Source of the DNA: JACCVL01 sp963695375
GTDB lineage: Bacteria; Actinomycetota; Actinomycetes; Propionibacteriales; Nocardioidaceae
DNA: 64,000 nt
Assembly (NCBI GenBank): GCA_963695375.1
Contig: OY968767.1
Span: 1,612,001 to 1,676,000 of the forward strand
Direction: 5' to 3'
The notes under the pieces are model-generated. The model did no database searches. It was not told the origin of the DNA and was given only the letters and a program-made list of their open reading frames with translations. The position numbers and the translations under genes were made by a program. This document shows positions 17,895 through 25,879 of this stretch, piece by piece; the first letter of the stretch is position 1, and every line of letters starts with the position of its first letter.

Positions 17895-18467
17895 TCAGTC
17901 GGGCAGCGAGCCCTCGGTCCGCACGCCCGCGGCCCGCCAGGCGCCCAGCGTCTCGTCCACCAGGTCCGGGACGACCGCCGCGGTCAGGCCGAGCAGCACC
18001 CGGGTGTCGAAACCCTCGGCGGCAGCGTCCAGCGCCGTGGCCCGGACGCAGTAGTCGGTCGCGATGCCGCACACGTCCACGGCGTCGACGCCGCGGGCCC
18101 GCAGCCAGTCGACCAGCGAGTCGGCCCCGGCCCGGCCCTCGAAGCCGGAGTAGGCGGCGGTGTAGTCGCCCTTGCGGAACACCGCGTCGAACGGACGCGG
18201 CTGCAGGGCCGGGTGGAAGTCGGCTCCGTCGGTGCCCACCACGCAGTGCGGGGGCCAGGAGTCCACGAAGTCGGGCTCGGCGGAGAAGTGATCCCCGGGG
18301 TCGACGTGGTGGTCCTGGGTCGCCGCGACGACGGCGTAGCCGGTCTGGTCCCGACGCGCCAGCAGCGCGCCGATGCGAGCCGCGGTCGCGGCTCCACCGG
18401 CGACCGCCAGGGAGCCGCCCTCGCAGAAGTCCCTCTGCACGTCGACGACGAGCAGCGCGGTGGTCAT
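17895..18467 (-). CDS. pncA: Nicotinamidase
   Basis: The 190-residue isochorismatase-fold hydrolase converts nicotinamide to nicotinate in NAD salvage. The catalytic triad is visible as Asp9 (LLVVDVQRDF), Lys99 (VFRKGDYTA) and Cys140 (GIATDYCVRATA). The metal site is Asp52, His54 and His60 (QDHHVDPGDHF). Length and motifs match actinobacterial PncA. It overlaps the end of pncB by 4 bp, so the two salvage genes form one minus-strand operon. PncA is the enzyme that activates pyrazinamide in mycobacteria. Confidence 0.95.
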   Translation of the reverse strand: MTTALLVVDVQRDFCEGGSLAVAGGAATAARIGALLARRDQTGYAVVAATQDHHVDPGDHFSAEPDFVDSWPPHCVVGTDGADFHPALQPRPFDAVFRKGDYTAAYSGFEGRAGADSLVDWLRARGVDAVDVCGIATDYCVRATALDAAAEGFDTRVLLGLTAAVVPDLVDETLGAWRAAGVRTEGSLPD

Positions 18468-19792
18468 CGCAGCATCCCGCTCTCGGTCTCGTACAGCGTC
18501 GGGAGCACCGGCTCGCCCCGGGACAGCTGGTGGGCGGCGAGCGGCAGCTCGTCGCGGGACCGCAGGTGGCGGTCCCGGGAGTCGGCCAGCGGCTCGTCCC
18601 AGACCCGGACACCGTTGCGGACCAGGTCGACGAGCAGCCGCCGCCCCCCCTCCCCACGATCCGCGACTTCTGCAGGGATCCGGCCCACGCCGATCACCTC
18701 GGCCTGCGCGACGCCGTGCGGGTCGAGCCGGCGCAGCGCCCACTTGCGGCCGGCCAGGGTCGACTTCTCCGGGCTGTGCTTCGCCACGCCCACCATCGGG
18801 GCGTCGAGGTCGTCGGAGACGGCCCTCGACACCAGCTTGTAGACGAAGCCGCACGTGGGGTGCCCGGACCCGGTCACCAGCGACGTGCCGACGCCGTAGC
18901 CGTCCACCGGCGCGGCGGCGAGGCCGGCGATGGCGTGCTCGTCGAGGTCGCCGGTCACCACGATCCGGGTGCCGGACGCGCCGAGCCGGTCCAGCTGCTC
19001 GCGGACCTGTGCCGCCACCTCGACGAGGTCGCCGGAGTCGAGCCGGACCGCGCCGAGGTCGGTGCCGGCGACCTCGACCGCGGTCCGCACCGCCGCCTCG
19101 ACGTCGTAGGTGTCGACGAGCAGGGTGGTCTCCTTGCCGAGCGAGCCGACCTGCGCGGCGAACGCGTCCCGCTCGGTGTCGTGCACGAGGGTGAACGCGT
19201 GCGCGCTGGTGCCGCCGGTGGGCACGCCGTAGCTCAGCCCGGCCTGCAGGTTGGACGTCGAGGCGAAGCCGGCCAGGTAGGCGGCGCGCGCGCTCGCCAC
19301 CCCCGCCCGCTCGTGCGTCCGCCGCGAGCCCATCTCGATGCACGGCCTGCTCCCCGCGGCGCAGGTCATCCGGGACGCCGCCGAGGCAACCGCCCCGTCG
19401 TGGTTGAAGATCGACAGCGCCAGCGTCTCGAGCAGCACTGCCTCCGCGAACGGCGCCTCCACGACCAGCACCGGGGACCCGCCGAAGTAGGCCTCCCCCT
19501 CGGGGTAGCCCCACACATCACCGGAGAACCGGTACGCGGCCAGCCAGTCCGCCGTGCGGTCGTCCACCACCTGCCGCGCCCGCAGCCACTCGACCTGCTC
19601 CGCGGTGAACCGGAAGTCCTCGAGAGCCTCCAGGAACCGCCCGGTCCCGGCGACCACGCCGTAGCGACGCCCCGGCGGGAGCCGGCGAGCGAACAACTCG
19701 AAGACGGCCCGTCGGGACGCGGTCCCCGACCGCAACGAGGCCTGCACCATGGTCAGCTCGTACTGATCGGTGAGCAGAGCCGAGGACCGCAC
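18464..19792 (-). CDS. pncB: Nicotinate phosphoribosyltransferase
   Basis: The 442-residue enzyme makes nicotinate mononucleotide from nicotinate and PRPP in the Preiss-Handler pathway. Recognisable parts are the N-terminal LLTDQYELTMVQA, the EMGSRRTHE segment with the phosphorylated His, VRLDSGDL and GTSLVTGSGHP. Near the C terminus, RIPAEVADRGEGGRR is encoded by a sequence resembling a dispersed repeat (see 18640-18680); the flanking family sequence resumes at LLVDLVRNG. The GTG start has TAGGGT on the minus strand (19804-19799) 6 nt upstream. pncA follows with a 4-bp overlap. Confidence 0.95.
   Translation of the reverse strand: MRSSALLTDQYELTMVQASLRSGTASRRAVFELFARRLPPGRRYGVVAGTGRFLEALEDFRFTAEQVEWLRARQVVDDRTADWLAAYRFSGDVWGYPEGEAYFGGSPVLVVEAPFAEAVLLETLALSIFNHDGAVASAASRMTCAAGSRPCIEMGSRRTHERAGVASARAAYLAGFASTSNLQAGLSYGVPTGGTSAHAFTLVHDTERDAFAAQVGSLGKETTLLVDTYDVEAAVRTAVEVAGTDLGAVRLDSGDLVEVAAQVREQLDRLGASGTRIVVTGDLDEHAIAGLAAAPVDGYGVGTSLVTGSGHPTCGFVYKLVSRAVSDDLDAPMVGVAKHSPEKSTLAGRKWALRRLDPHGVAQAEVIGVGRIPAEVADRGEGGRRLLVDLVRNGVRVWDEPLADSRDRHLRSRDELPLAAHQLSRGEPVLPTLYETESGMLR
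18640..18680. repeat. Dispersed-repeat copy embedded in pncB
   Basis: The plus strand reads a C-tract (GCCCCCCCTCCC) then CACGATCCGCGACTTCTGC. This closely resembles the element at 58875-58938 (C-tract then CACGATCCGCGAGTTTTGC). Here it lies in frame within the pncB coding region near its 3' end. Common ancestry of the copies is inferred from two to three copies in this window. Confidence 0.5.
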
Positions 19793-19830
19793 GTGCTCAC
19801 CCTAGGCCGGGGGTGCGCGATGATGGCGGG

Positions 19831-20130
19831 GTGTCCACCGCTCCTGCCCCGACCGAGCTCGAGCGCCCCGACACCGAGGGCGCGGTGCTGCCGGAGCTGC
19901 CCTGGGTGACGATCGTGTGGAACGACCCGGTGAACCTGATGTCCTACGTCAGCTGGGTGTTCCGCAGCTACTTCGGCCACTCCGAGCGGAAGGCACGCAC
20001 GCTGATGCTGCAGGTGCACGAGGAGGGACGGGCGGTCGTGTCGGAGGGCAGCCGCGAGGAGATGGAGCGCGACGTGGAGGCGATGCACGGCTACGGGCTG
20101 TGGGCCACCTTGCAGAAGGCCAGCGGGTGA
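19831..20130 (+). CDS. clpS: ATP-dependent Clp protease adaptor ClpS
   Basis: The 99-residue adaptor delivers N-degron substrates to ClpAP/ClpCP. The core signature is clear: PWVTIVWNDPVNLMSYVSWVF, here split as PWVTIVWNDPVN and LMSYVSWVF. It is followed by ARTLMLQVHEEGRAVV and the C-terminal MHGYGLWATLQK. The GTG at 19831 was chosen because it gives the usual short N-terminal extension; an earlier GTG at 19813 is possible. The stop overlaps the next start (GTGA). It is divergent from pncB, as in mycobacteria. Confidence 0.95.
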   Translation: MSTAPAPTELERPDTEGAVLPELPWVTIVWNDPVNLMSYVSWVFRSYFGHSERKARTLMLQVHEEGRAVVSEGSREEMERDVEAMHGYGLWATLQKASG

Positions 20131-20753
20131 CCACCGGCTTCCAGCGCTCCCGCGGTGGTGGCGGACACGCCACCCTCGCGGACGTGGAGGCGCGGATGCT
20201 CGCCTCGCTGGCCGCCCAGGTGGTCGAGCTGCTGCGCGACGGCGGCGGGTCCGGAGGGCAGGCCGGCGCGGGTCGCGACGATGCGGCCGACCCGCTCGCC
20301 GCGATGGTGGGGCTCGGGGCGAGCGGTCCGCTGCCGCGTCCGGACGACCCGGTGCTGGCCCGGCTGCTGCCGGACGGCTATGCCGACGACGAGTCCGAGG
20401 CGGCCGACTTCCGCCGATACACCGAGCCCGGCCTCCGGGACCGCAAGGCGGCGAACGCGGCCACCGTGATCGCCGACCTGGTCCAGGCGGGGCTGGACCT
20501 GAGCGGTGTACCGGCGGAGCCCGGGTCCGCGCCGACGGGTGATCTCGAGGTGGAACTGGACCAAGCCGGCGTGGAGGTGTGGCTGCGCTGCCTGACCGAC
20601 ATCCGGCTCGCCCTCGGCACCAGGCTCGAGGTGGCCGAGGACGACGACGAGCGGTGGGAGCAGCTGCCGGACGACGACCCGGCCAAGGCGATGCACGACG
20701 TGTACGACTGGCTCGGCTTCGTGCAGGAGACCCTGCTGCGGACGATGCGATGA
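20127..20753 (+). CDS. DUF2017 family protein
   Basis: The 208-residue protein begins VTTGFQRSRGGGGHATLADVEARML and ends YDWLGFVQETLLRTMR, both typical of the actinobacterial DUF2017 family found directly after clpS. It is mostly helical and acidic, with no membrane segment. The GTG start overlaps the clpS stop by 4 bp, so production is probably coupled to ClpS. A role with Clp proteolysis is suggested only by this conserved adjacency. Confidence 0.88.
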   Translation: MTTGFQRSRGGGGHATLADVEARMLASLAAQVVELLRDGGGSGGQAGAGRDDAADPLAAMVGLGASGPLPRPDDPVLARLLPDGYADDESEAADFRRYTEPGLRDRKAANAATVIADLVQAGLDLSGVPAEPGSAPTGDLEVELDQAGVEVWLRCLTDIRLALGTRLEVAEDDDERWEQLPDDDPAKAMHDVYDWLGFVQETLLRTMR

Positions 20754-20778
20754 CCGCCGACCGCCGTAGGCTCCCCCC

Positions 20779-21198
20779 GTGCTGAGACTGGACCGGGCGA
20801 TCTACGACGGGATCGTCGCGCACGCCCGCCGGGACCACCCCGACGAGGCCTGCGGCGTCGTCGCCGGGCCGGCCGGGTCCGACCGGGCGGTTCGGCTGGT
20901 CCCGATGCTGAACGCCGCCATGTCGCCGACGTTCTACGAGTTCGAGCCGGGCGAGCTGCTCCGGCTCTACAAGGAGATGGACGAGCGGGACGAGGAGCCG
21001 GTGGTGATCTACCACTCGCACACCGCGACCGAGGCCTACCCCTCGCGCACCGACATCGCGCTGGCGCAGGAGCCCGGCGCGCACTACCTGCTGGTGTCGA
21101 CCCGGGACGGGGCGGACACCGCGGAGCGAGTCCCGGAGGTCCGGTCGTACCGGATCGTGGACGGCGAGGTCGCCGAGGAGGAGGTCCGGGTGGAATGA
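20779..21198 (+). CDS. mec: Mec-type JAMM metallopeptidase (CysO-cysteine hydrolase)
   Basis: The 139-residue MPN/JAMM protein carries Glu23, His79, His81 and Asp92 in the zinc motif HSHTATEAYPSRTD. In Mycobacterium tuberculosis the orthologue Mec (Rv1334) removes newly made cysteine from the carrier CysO. The next two genes are a GG-ended sulfur carrier and a CysM-type synthase, giving the same three-gene pathway. The GTG start has TAGGCT (20767-20772) 6 nt upstream, so the operon mRNA is probably leaderless. Confidence 0.93.
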   Translation: MLRLDRAIYDGIVAHARRDHPDEACGVVAGPAGSDRAVRLVPMLNAAMSPTFYEFEPGELLRLYKEMDERDEEPVVIYHSHTATEAYPSRTDIALAQEPGAHYLLVSTRDGADTAERVPEVRSYRIVDGEVAEEEVRVE

Positions 21199-21292
21199 CC
21201 CCCCGGCCCGGGGAGTTGTGCTGATGGCGGGCGAGGATGCCCGCTCCCAGACCCCACCAGACACCCGAGACACCCGAGACACAGGAGAGCCG

Positions 21293-21565
21293 ATGGCGAT
21301 CGAGGTCAAGGTCCCGACCATCCTGCGCACCTACACCGACGGCCAGAAGGCCGTGGCCGGCAGCGGCGCCACGCTGGGCGAGGTCCTCGACGACCTCGAC
21401 TCGCGGCACAGCGGCATCCGCGACCGGGTGGTGGACGGCAACGACCTGCGCCGCTTCGTCAACGTCTACGTCAACGACGAGGACGTCCGCTTCACCGGCG
21501 GCCTCGGCACCGGGGTCTCCGACGGTGACACCGTGGTGATCCTCCCGGCCGTCGCCGGAGGCTGA
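21293..21565 (+). CDS. cysO: Sulfur carrier protein CysO (ThiS/MoaD fold)
   Basis: The 90-residue ubiquitin-like protein ends in AVAGG, the diglycine tail that is thiocarboxylated to carry sulfide. Typical parts are VKVPTILRTYTDGQKAV, VNVYVNDEDVRF and GDTVVILPAVAGG. It should donate sulfur to O-phosphoserine-derived aminoacrylate on CysM. The ATG at 21293 has AGGAGAG 7 nt upstream. The 94-bp spacer after mec contains a direct repeat of GACACCCGA near 21260-21280. Flanked by mec and cysM. Confidence 0.95.
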   Translation: MAIEVKVPTILRTYTDGQKAVAGSGATLGEVLDDLDSRHSGIRDRVVDGNDLRRFVNVYVNDEDVRFTGGLGTGVSDGDTVVILPAVAGG

Positions 21566-21574
21566 CCGGGCCGC

Positions 21575-22522
21575 ATGCGCTTCGACTCCCTGCTGGACTC
21601 GGTGGGGCGGACCCCGCTGGTGGGCCTGCCCCGGATGTCGCCGTCCCCGGAGGTCCGGCTGTGGGCCAAGCTCGAGGACCGCAACCCGACCGGCTCGGTC
21701 AAGGACCGCGCGGCGCTCAGCATGATCGAGGCCGCGGAGAAGGACGGCCTGCTGCGGCCGGGCTGCACCATCCTCGAGCCGACCAGTGGGAACACCGGCA
21801 TCTCGCTGGCCATGGCCGCCCGGCTGCGCGGCTACCGGCTGGTCTGCGTGATGCCGGAGAACACCTCCGAGGAGCGCCGCCAGCTGCTGCGGATGTGGGG
21901 CTCGGAGATCGTCGCCTCTCCGGCCGAGGGCGGCTCCAACGAGGCCGTCCGGGTGGCGAAGATGCTCGCCGAGGAGCACCCCGACTGGGTGATGCTCTAC
22001 CAGTACGGCAACCCGGCCAACGCCGGCGTGCACTACGACACCACCGGCCCGGAGATCCTGGCCGACCTGCCCGAGGTCACCCACGTCGTGGCCGGACTCG
22101 GCACCACCGGGACGCTGATGGGGGTCGGCCGGTTCTTCCGTGAGCACCGTCCGCAGGTCCGGATCGTGGCCGCGGAGCCGCGCTACGGCGAGCTGGTCTA
22201 CGGGCTGCGCAACCTGGACGAGGGCTTCGTCCCCGAGCTGTACGACGAGTCGCTGATCGACACCCGCTTCTCGGTCGGTCCGGGTGACGCGGTCCGCCGG
22301 GTCCGCGAGCTGCTCGACCAGGAAGGCATCTTCGCCGGCATCTCGACCGGCGCGATCGTGCACGCGGCGCTCGGCCAGGCGGCCCGGGCGGTGCAGGCCG
22401 GCGAACGCGCCGACATCGCCCTGATGGTCTGCGACGGCGGCTGGAAGTACCTGTCCACCGGTGCCTACGAGGGCACCCTCGACGAGGCCGAGGAGCGGCT
22501 GCAGGGCCAGCTCTGGGCATAG
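21575..22522 (+). CDS. cysM: O-phosphoserine-type cysteine synthase CysM
   Basis: The 315-residue PLP enzyme shows the Schiff-base lysine Lys43 in NPTGSVKDRA and the TSGNTGIS loop (about 70-77). The C-terminal VCDGGWKYLSTGAY is typical of mycobacterial CysM, which uses O-phosphoserine and thiocarboxylated CysO rather than O-acetylserine and sulfide. The gene starts 9 bp after cysO. This route tolerates oxidative stress, as known for Mycobacterium. Substrate choice here is inferred from similarity and from the mec-cysO context. Confidence 0.93.
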   Translation: MRFDSLLDSVGRTPLVGLPRMSPSPEVRLWAKLEDRNPTGSVKDRAALSMIEAAEKDGLLRPGCTILEPTSGNTGISLAMAARLRGYRLVCVMPENTSEERRQLLRMWGSEIVASPAEGGSNEAVRVAKMLAEEHPDWVMLYQYGNPANAGVHYDTTGPEILADLPEVTHVVAGLGTTGTLMGVGRFFREHRPQVRIVAAEPRYGELVYGLRNLDEGFVPELYDESLIDTRFSVGPGDAVRRVRELLDQEGIFAGISTGAIVHAALGQAARAVQAGERADIALMVCDGGWKYLSTGAYEGTLDEAEERLQGQLWA

Positions 22523-22531
22523 GGTGCCCCC

Positions 22532-23521
22532 GTGCGCGAGATGGTGGTGTTCTCCGGCAACGCGCACCGCGGTCTCGCCACGGCGATCTGCGCCGAGGCG
22601 GGGGTGCGACTCGCACCGGCCGACATCGTCCGGTTCAGCAACGACTGCCTGCAGGCTCAGCTGCACGCCAACTGCCGGCAGCGTGACGTCTACGTGGTGC
22701 AGCCGCTGGTGCCGCCCACCCAGGAGCACCTGATGGAGCTGCTGCTGATGCTGGACGCGGCCCGCGGGGCGTCGGCCGCGCAGGTGACCGCGGTGATCCC
22801 GCACTACGCGTACGCCCGCTCCGACAAGAAGGACGCCTCGCGGATCTCGCTCGGGGGGCGGCTGGTCGCCGACCTGCTGGTCGCCGCCGGAGCCGACCGG
22901 GTGCTGTCGATGACCCTGCATGCCCCGCAGGTGCACGGGTTCTTCTCGGTGCCGGTCGACCACCTGACGGCGATCGGAGTGCTGGCCGACCACTTCCGGG
23001 ACCGGGATCTGTCCGACACCGTCGTCGTCTCGCCCGACCTCGGCAACGCGAAGACCGCCACCCAGTTCGCCCGGCTGCTCGGGCTGCCGGTCGCCGCGGG
23101 CAGCAAGCAGCGGCTCGGCGACGACCGGGTGGTCATCGACGCGATCGTCGGGGATGTCGCCGGCAAGCACGTCATCGTGCTGGACGACGAGATCGCCACC
23201 GGGGGGTCGATCATCGAGCTGCTGGACCGACTCGAGGCCGAGGGCAGCCGCAGCGCCGCGGTCGCCTGCACGCACGGACTGTTCACCGGCAAGGCGGTCG
23301 GCCGGTTGCGGGACGACCTGCGCATCACCGAGGTGGTGACCACCGACACCGTCCCGCCGCCGGACGCCTGGCCGGAGCTGCGCATCCGCAGCGTGGCCGG
23401 GCTGTTCGCCGAGGCGCTGACCCGAATCCACGCCGGCGAGTCGGTCAGCAGCCTGTTCGACGGGGTCGACCCCACCCACGGACCGCCGCAGCCTCGGCTG
23501 CCCTTCGACGAATCCGAGTGA
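22532..23521 (+). CDS. Ribose-phosphate pyrophosphokinase-like protein (divergent Prs)
   Basis: The 329-residue protein has the PRPP synthetase fold: VFSGNAHRGLATAICAEAGV, then QAQLHANCRQRDVYVVQPL (as FSNDCLQAQLHANC). HYAYARSDKKDASRIS is the ATP-site flexible loop, and VIVLDDEIATGGS is the PRPP-binding motif. Compared with canonical Prs the PRPP loop is variant (usual form VDDMIDTGGT) and the C-terminal tail is longer. In the tuberculosis locus a rhomboid protease sits at this position between cysM and murI. The GTG start has TAGGGT (22520-22525) 6 nt upstream, so it has its own promoter. It may be a second Prs; activity is inferred. Confidence 0.85.
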   Translation: MREMVVFSGNAHRGLATAICAEAGVRLAPADIVRFSNDCLQAQLHANCRQRDVYVVQPLVPPTQEHLMELLLMLDAARGASAAQVTAVIPHYAYARSDKKDASRISLGGRLVADLLVAAGADRVLSMTLHAPQVHGFFSVPVDHLTAIGVLADHFRDRDLSDTVVVSPDLGNAKTATQFARLLGLPVAAGSKQRLGDDRVVIDAIVGDVAGKHVIVLDDEIATGGSIIELLDRLEAEGSRSAAVACTHGLFTGKAVGRLRDDLRITEVVTTDTVPPPDAWPELRIRSVAGLFAEALTRIHAGESVSSLFDGVDPTHGPPQPRLPFDESE

Positions 23522-23542
23522 GCGGCACGTAGGGTCTGCGTC

Positions 23543-24373
23543 GTGGCAGACGCACCGCTGGGAATCTTCGACTCGGGCTTCGGCGGCCTCACCGTCGTGC
23601 GCGCCGTGCTCGACCAGCTGCCGCACGAGCCCGTCCTCTACCTCGGTGACACCGCCCGGCAGCCGTACGGTCCGCAGCCGCTCGCGGACGTCCGCGAGTA
23701 CGCCCTGGAGTGCCTGGACCATCTGGTGGAGCAGGGCGTGAAGCTCCTGGTGATCGCGTGCAACTCCGCCAGCGCGGCGGTGCTCCGCGACGCCCGCGAG
23801 CGCTACGACGTGCCGGTGGTCGAGGTGATCCTGCCGGCCACCCGGCGGGCGGTCGCCGCCACCCGCACCGGCCGGGTCGGGGTGATCTGCACCCGCGCGA
23901 CCGCCGCGTCGATGGCCTATGACGATGCCTTCGCGGCGGCGCCGCAGGTGCGACTGCACACCCGGGCCTGCCCGCGGTTCGTCGAGTTCGTGGAGCGCGG
24001 GGTGACCAGCGGGCCGGAGCTGCAAGCCGCCGCGCACGACTACCTCGACCCGCTGGTGGACGCCGGCGTCGACACGCTGGTGCTGGGCTGCACCCACTAT
24101 CCGCTGCTGACCGGCGTCATCGGCTACGTCGTCGGGGACGGTGTCACGCTGGTCTCCAGCGCGGACGAGACGGCCAAGGAGGTCTACCGGGTGCTCGAAC
24201 GGCAGGGGTTGCAACGGGACCGCGAGCTGCCCGCTCCCGCGCACCGCTTCCTCACCACCGGCCAGCCGGAGGAGTTCCGCGGTCTCGGCCGGCGCTTCCT
24301 GGGGCCGGAGCTGGCCGACGTCGACCAGTTCGCCTGGGTGGGTGCGGCCTCCGTGCCCGGAGTTGCTCGGTGA
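23543..24373 (+). CDS. murI: Glutamate racemase
   Basis: The 276-residue enzyme makes D-glutamate for peptidoglycan. Catalytic cysteines Cys73 (IACNSASA) and Cys183 (LGCTHYPLL) are present, with the N-terminal GIFDSGFGGLTVVRA and YLGDTARQPYG signatures. Length fits the family. The GTG start has TAGGGT (23530-23535) 7 nt upstream. The stop overlaps the next start by 4 bp. Position next to the phosphodiesterase-like gene, rph and rdgB follows the mycobacterial order. Confidence 0.97.
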   Translation: MADAPLGIFDSGFGGLTVVRAVLDQLPHEPVLYLGDTARQPYGPQPLADVREYALECLDHLVEQGVKLLVIACNSASAAVLRDARERYDVPVVEVILPATRRAVAATRTGRVGVICTRATAASMAYDDAFAAAPQVRLHTRACPRFVEFVERGVTSGPELQAAAHDYLDPLVDAGVDTLVLGCTHYPLLTGVIGYVVGDGVTLVSSADETAKEVYRVLERQGLQRDRELPAPAHRFLTTGQPEEFRGLGRRFLGPELADVDQFAWVGAASVPGVAR

Positions 24374-25131
24374 GGGTGACCGTGGTCGGCTGCGCCGGCT
24401 CGTTCCCGGGTCCCGACTCGCCGGCCAGCTGCTACCTCGTGCAGGTGGACGAGGACGACCGGACGTACTCGTTGGTGCTCGACCTCGGCAACGGCGCGCT
24501 CGGTGCCCTGCAGCGACACGTGCCGCTCGAGGAGGTCGACGCGGTCGCCCTCAGCCACCTGCACGTCGACCACTGCATCGACCTGACGTCGTACTACGTG
24601 GTCCGCACCTACCACCCCGGCGGCCCGCTCCCGCGGCTGCCGGTGGTCGGTCCCGCGGACACCGCGACGCGGATGGCCCGGGCGTACGACCTGCCGGAGC
24701 AGCCGGGGCTGACCACGGTGTTCGACTTCATCGACTGGCAGCCGATCCGGCCACTGACGGTCGGGCCGTTCACGCTGCGGGCGGTTCGGGTGGCGCACCC
24801 GGTCGAGGCGTACGCGATCCGGGTCGAGCACGGCGGCCGGTCGCTGGTCTACTCCGGCGACACCGGGCCCTGTGCCGCGCTGGTCGACCTCGCCAGGGGC
24901 GCCGACCTGTTCCTCTGCGAGGCCTCCTTCCTGGAGCGGCATCAGCGACCGCCGGACCTGCACCTCACCGGCAGGGAGGCGGCCGAGCACGCGCAGCAGG
25001 CGGGCGTGGGCAGCCTGCTGTTGACGCACGTGCCGCCCTGGATGGATCGCAAGGACGTGCTGGTCGAGGCTCGCCCGGCCTTCGACGGTCCGGTCGCCAC
25101 CGCGGAGCCGGGCGCGACCTACGACGTCTGA
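24370..25131 (+). CDS. MBL-fold hydrolase, likely cyclic nucleotide phosphodiesterase (Rv1339-like)
   Basis: The 253-residue metallo-beta-lactamase-fold protein has the SHLHVDHCIDL metal motif (His63, His65, Asp67, His68), SGDTGPC with a ligand Asp and a late THVPPWMD histidine. Its position between murI and rph matches Mycobacterium tuberculosis Rv1339, reported as an atypical cAMP phosphodiesterase. The GTG start overlaps murI by 4 bp. An RNase Z-like or other phosphodiesterase role is possible. Confidence 0.85.
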   Translation: MRVTVVGCAGSFPGPDSPASCYLVQVDEDDRTYSLVLDLGNGALGALQRHVPLEEVDAVALSHLHVDHCIDLTSYYVVRTYHPGGPLPRLPVVGPADTATRMARAYDLPEQPGLTTVFDFIDWQPIRPLTVGPFTLRAVRVAHPVEAYAIRVEHGGRSLVYSGDTGPCAALVDLARGADLFLCEASFLERHQRPPDLHLTGREAAEHAQQAGVGSLLLTHVPPWMDRKDVLVEARPAFDGPVATAEPGATYDV

Positions 25132-25153
25132 GCCGCTGGATAGGGTCGGCGCC

Positions 25154-25879
25154 ATGACCGCCCGACCTCCCGACCGGCTCCGGCCCGTGCGCATCACCCG
25201 TGGCTGGCTGGACCACGCCGAGGGCTCGGTGCTCGTCGAGTTCGGGCGCACGCGGGTGCTGTGCGCCGCGAGCGCCACGGAGGGGGTGCCCCGCTGGCGG
25301 CGCGGCTCGGGGCTGGGCTGGGTCACCGGGGAGTACGCGATGCTGCCGCGCGCCACCCACACCCGCTCGGACCGCGAGTCCGTGCGCGGCAAGATCGGCG
25401 GCCGCACGCACGAGATCTCCCGGCTGGTGGGTCGGTCGCTGCGCGCCGTCGTGGACACCAAGGCGCTCGGGGAGAACACCATCGTCGTCGACTGCGACGT
25501 GCTGCAGGCCGACGGCGGCACGCGGACGGCAGCGATCACCGGTGCCTACGTCGCGCTCGCCGATGCGGTGAGCACGCTGCGGGAGCGGGGCGCGCTGGCG
25601 GGGGAGCCGCTGACCGGGTCGGTCGCCGCGGTGTCGGTCGGTGTCGTCGACGGCGCGCCGGTGCTGGACCTCGACTACGACCAGGACGTCCGCGCCGACA
25701 CCGACATGAACGTCGTGATGACCGGCGACGGCCGTTTCGTCGAGGTGCAGGGCACCGCCGAGGGAGAGCCGTTCGACAAGGCGCTGCTGGACCGGCTGCT
25801 CGACCTGGCCGCGGCCGGCTGCGCCGAGCTGACCCGCGAGCAGGTCGCGGCGCTGGACGTGCCGACGGGGCGCGGGTGA
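25154..25879 (+). CDS. rph: Ribonuclease PH
   Basis: The 241-residue phosphorolytic exoribonuclease trims tRNA 3' ends. Visible signatures include GSVLVEFGRTRVLCAAS, GWVTGEYAMLPRATHTR, RGKIGGRTHEISRLVGRSLR and DCDVLQADGGTRTAAITGA (all quoted in short form), and LDLDYDQDVRADTDMNVVMT for the active-site aspartates. The ATG start has TAGGGT (25141-25146) 7 nt upstream. It overlaps rdgB by 4 bp. Full length; no sign of the C-terminal truncation known in some E. coli K-12 strains. Confidence 0.97.
   Translation: MTARPPDRLRPVRITRGWLDHAEGSVLVEFGRTRVLCAASATEGVPRWRRGSGLGWVTGEYAMLPRATHTRSDRESVRGKIGGRTHEISRLVGRSLRAVVDTKALGENTIVVDCDVLQADGGTRTAAITGAYVALADAVSTLRERGALAGEPLTGSVAAVSVGVVDGAPVLDLDYDQDVRADTDMNVVMTGDGRFVEVQGTAEGEPFDKALLDRLLDLAAAGCAELTREQVAALDVPTGRG

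Noticed and set aside
20378..24244. A 1288-codon open frame on the minus strand across the clpS-cysM-prs-murI block
   Set aside because: It lies antisense to six well-recognised genes, is Ala/Arg/Gly/His/Val-rich low-complexity sequence and arises because the GC-rich third positions leave no stops on the other strand.
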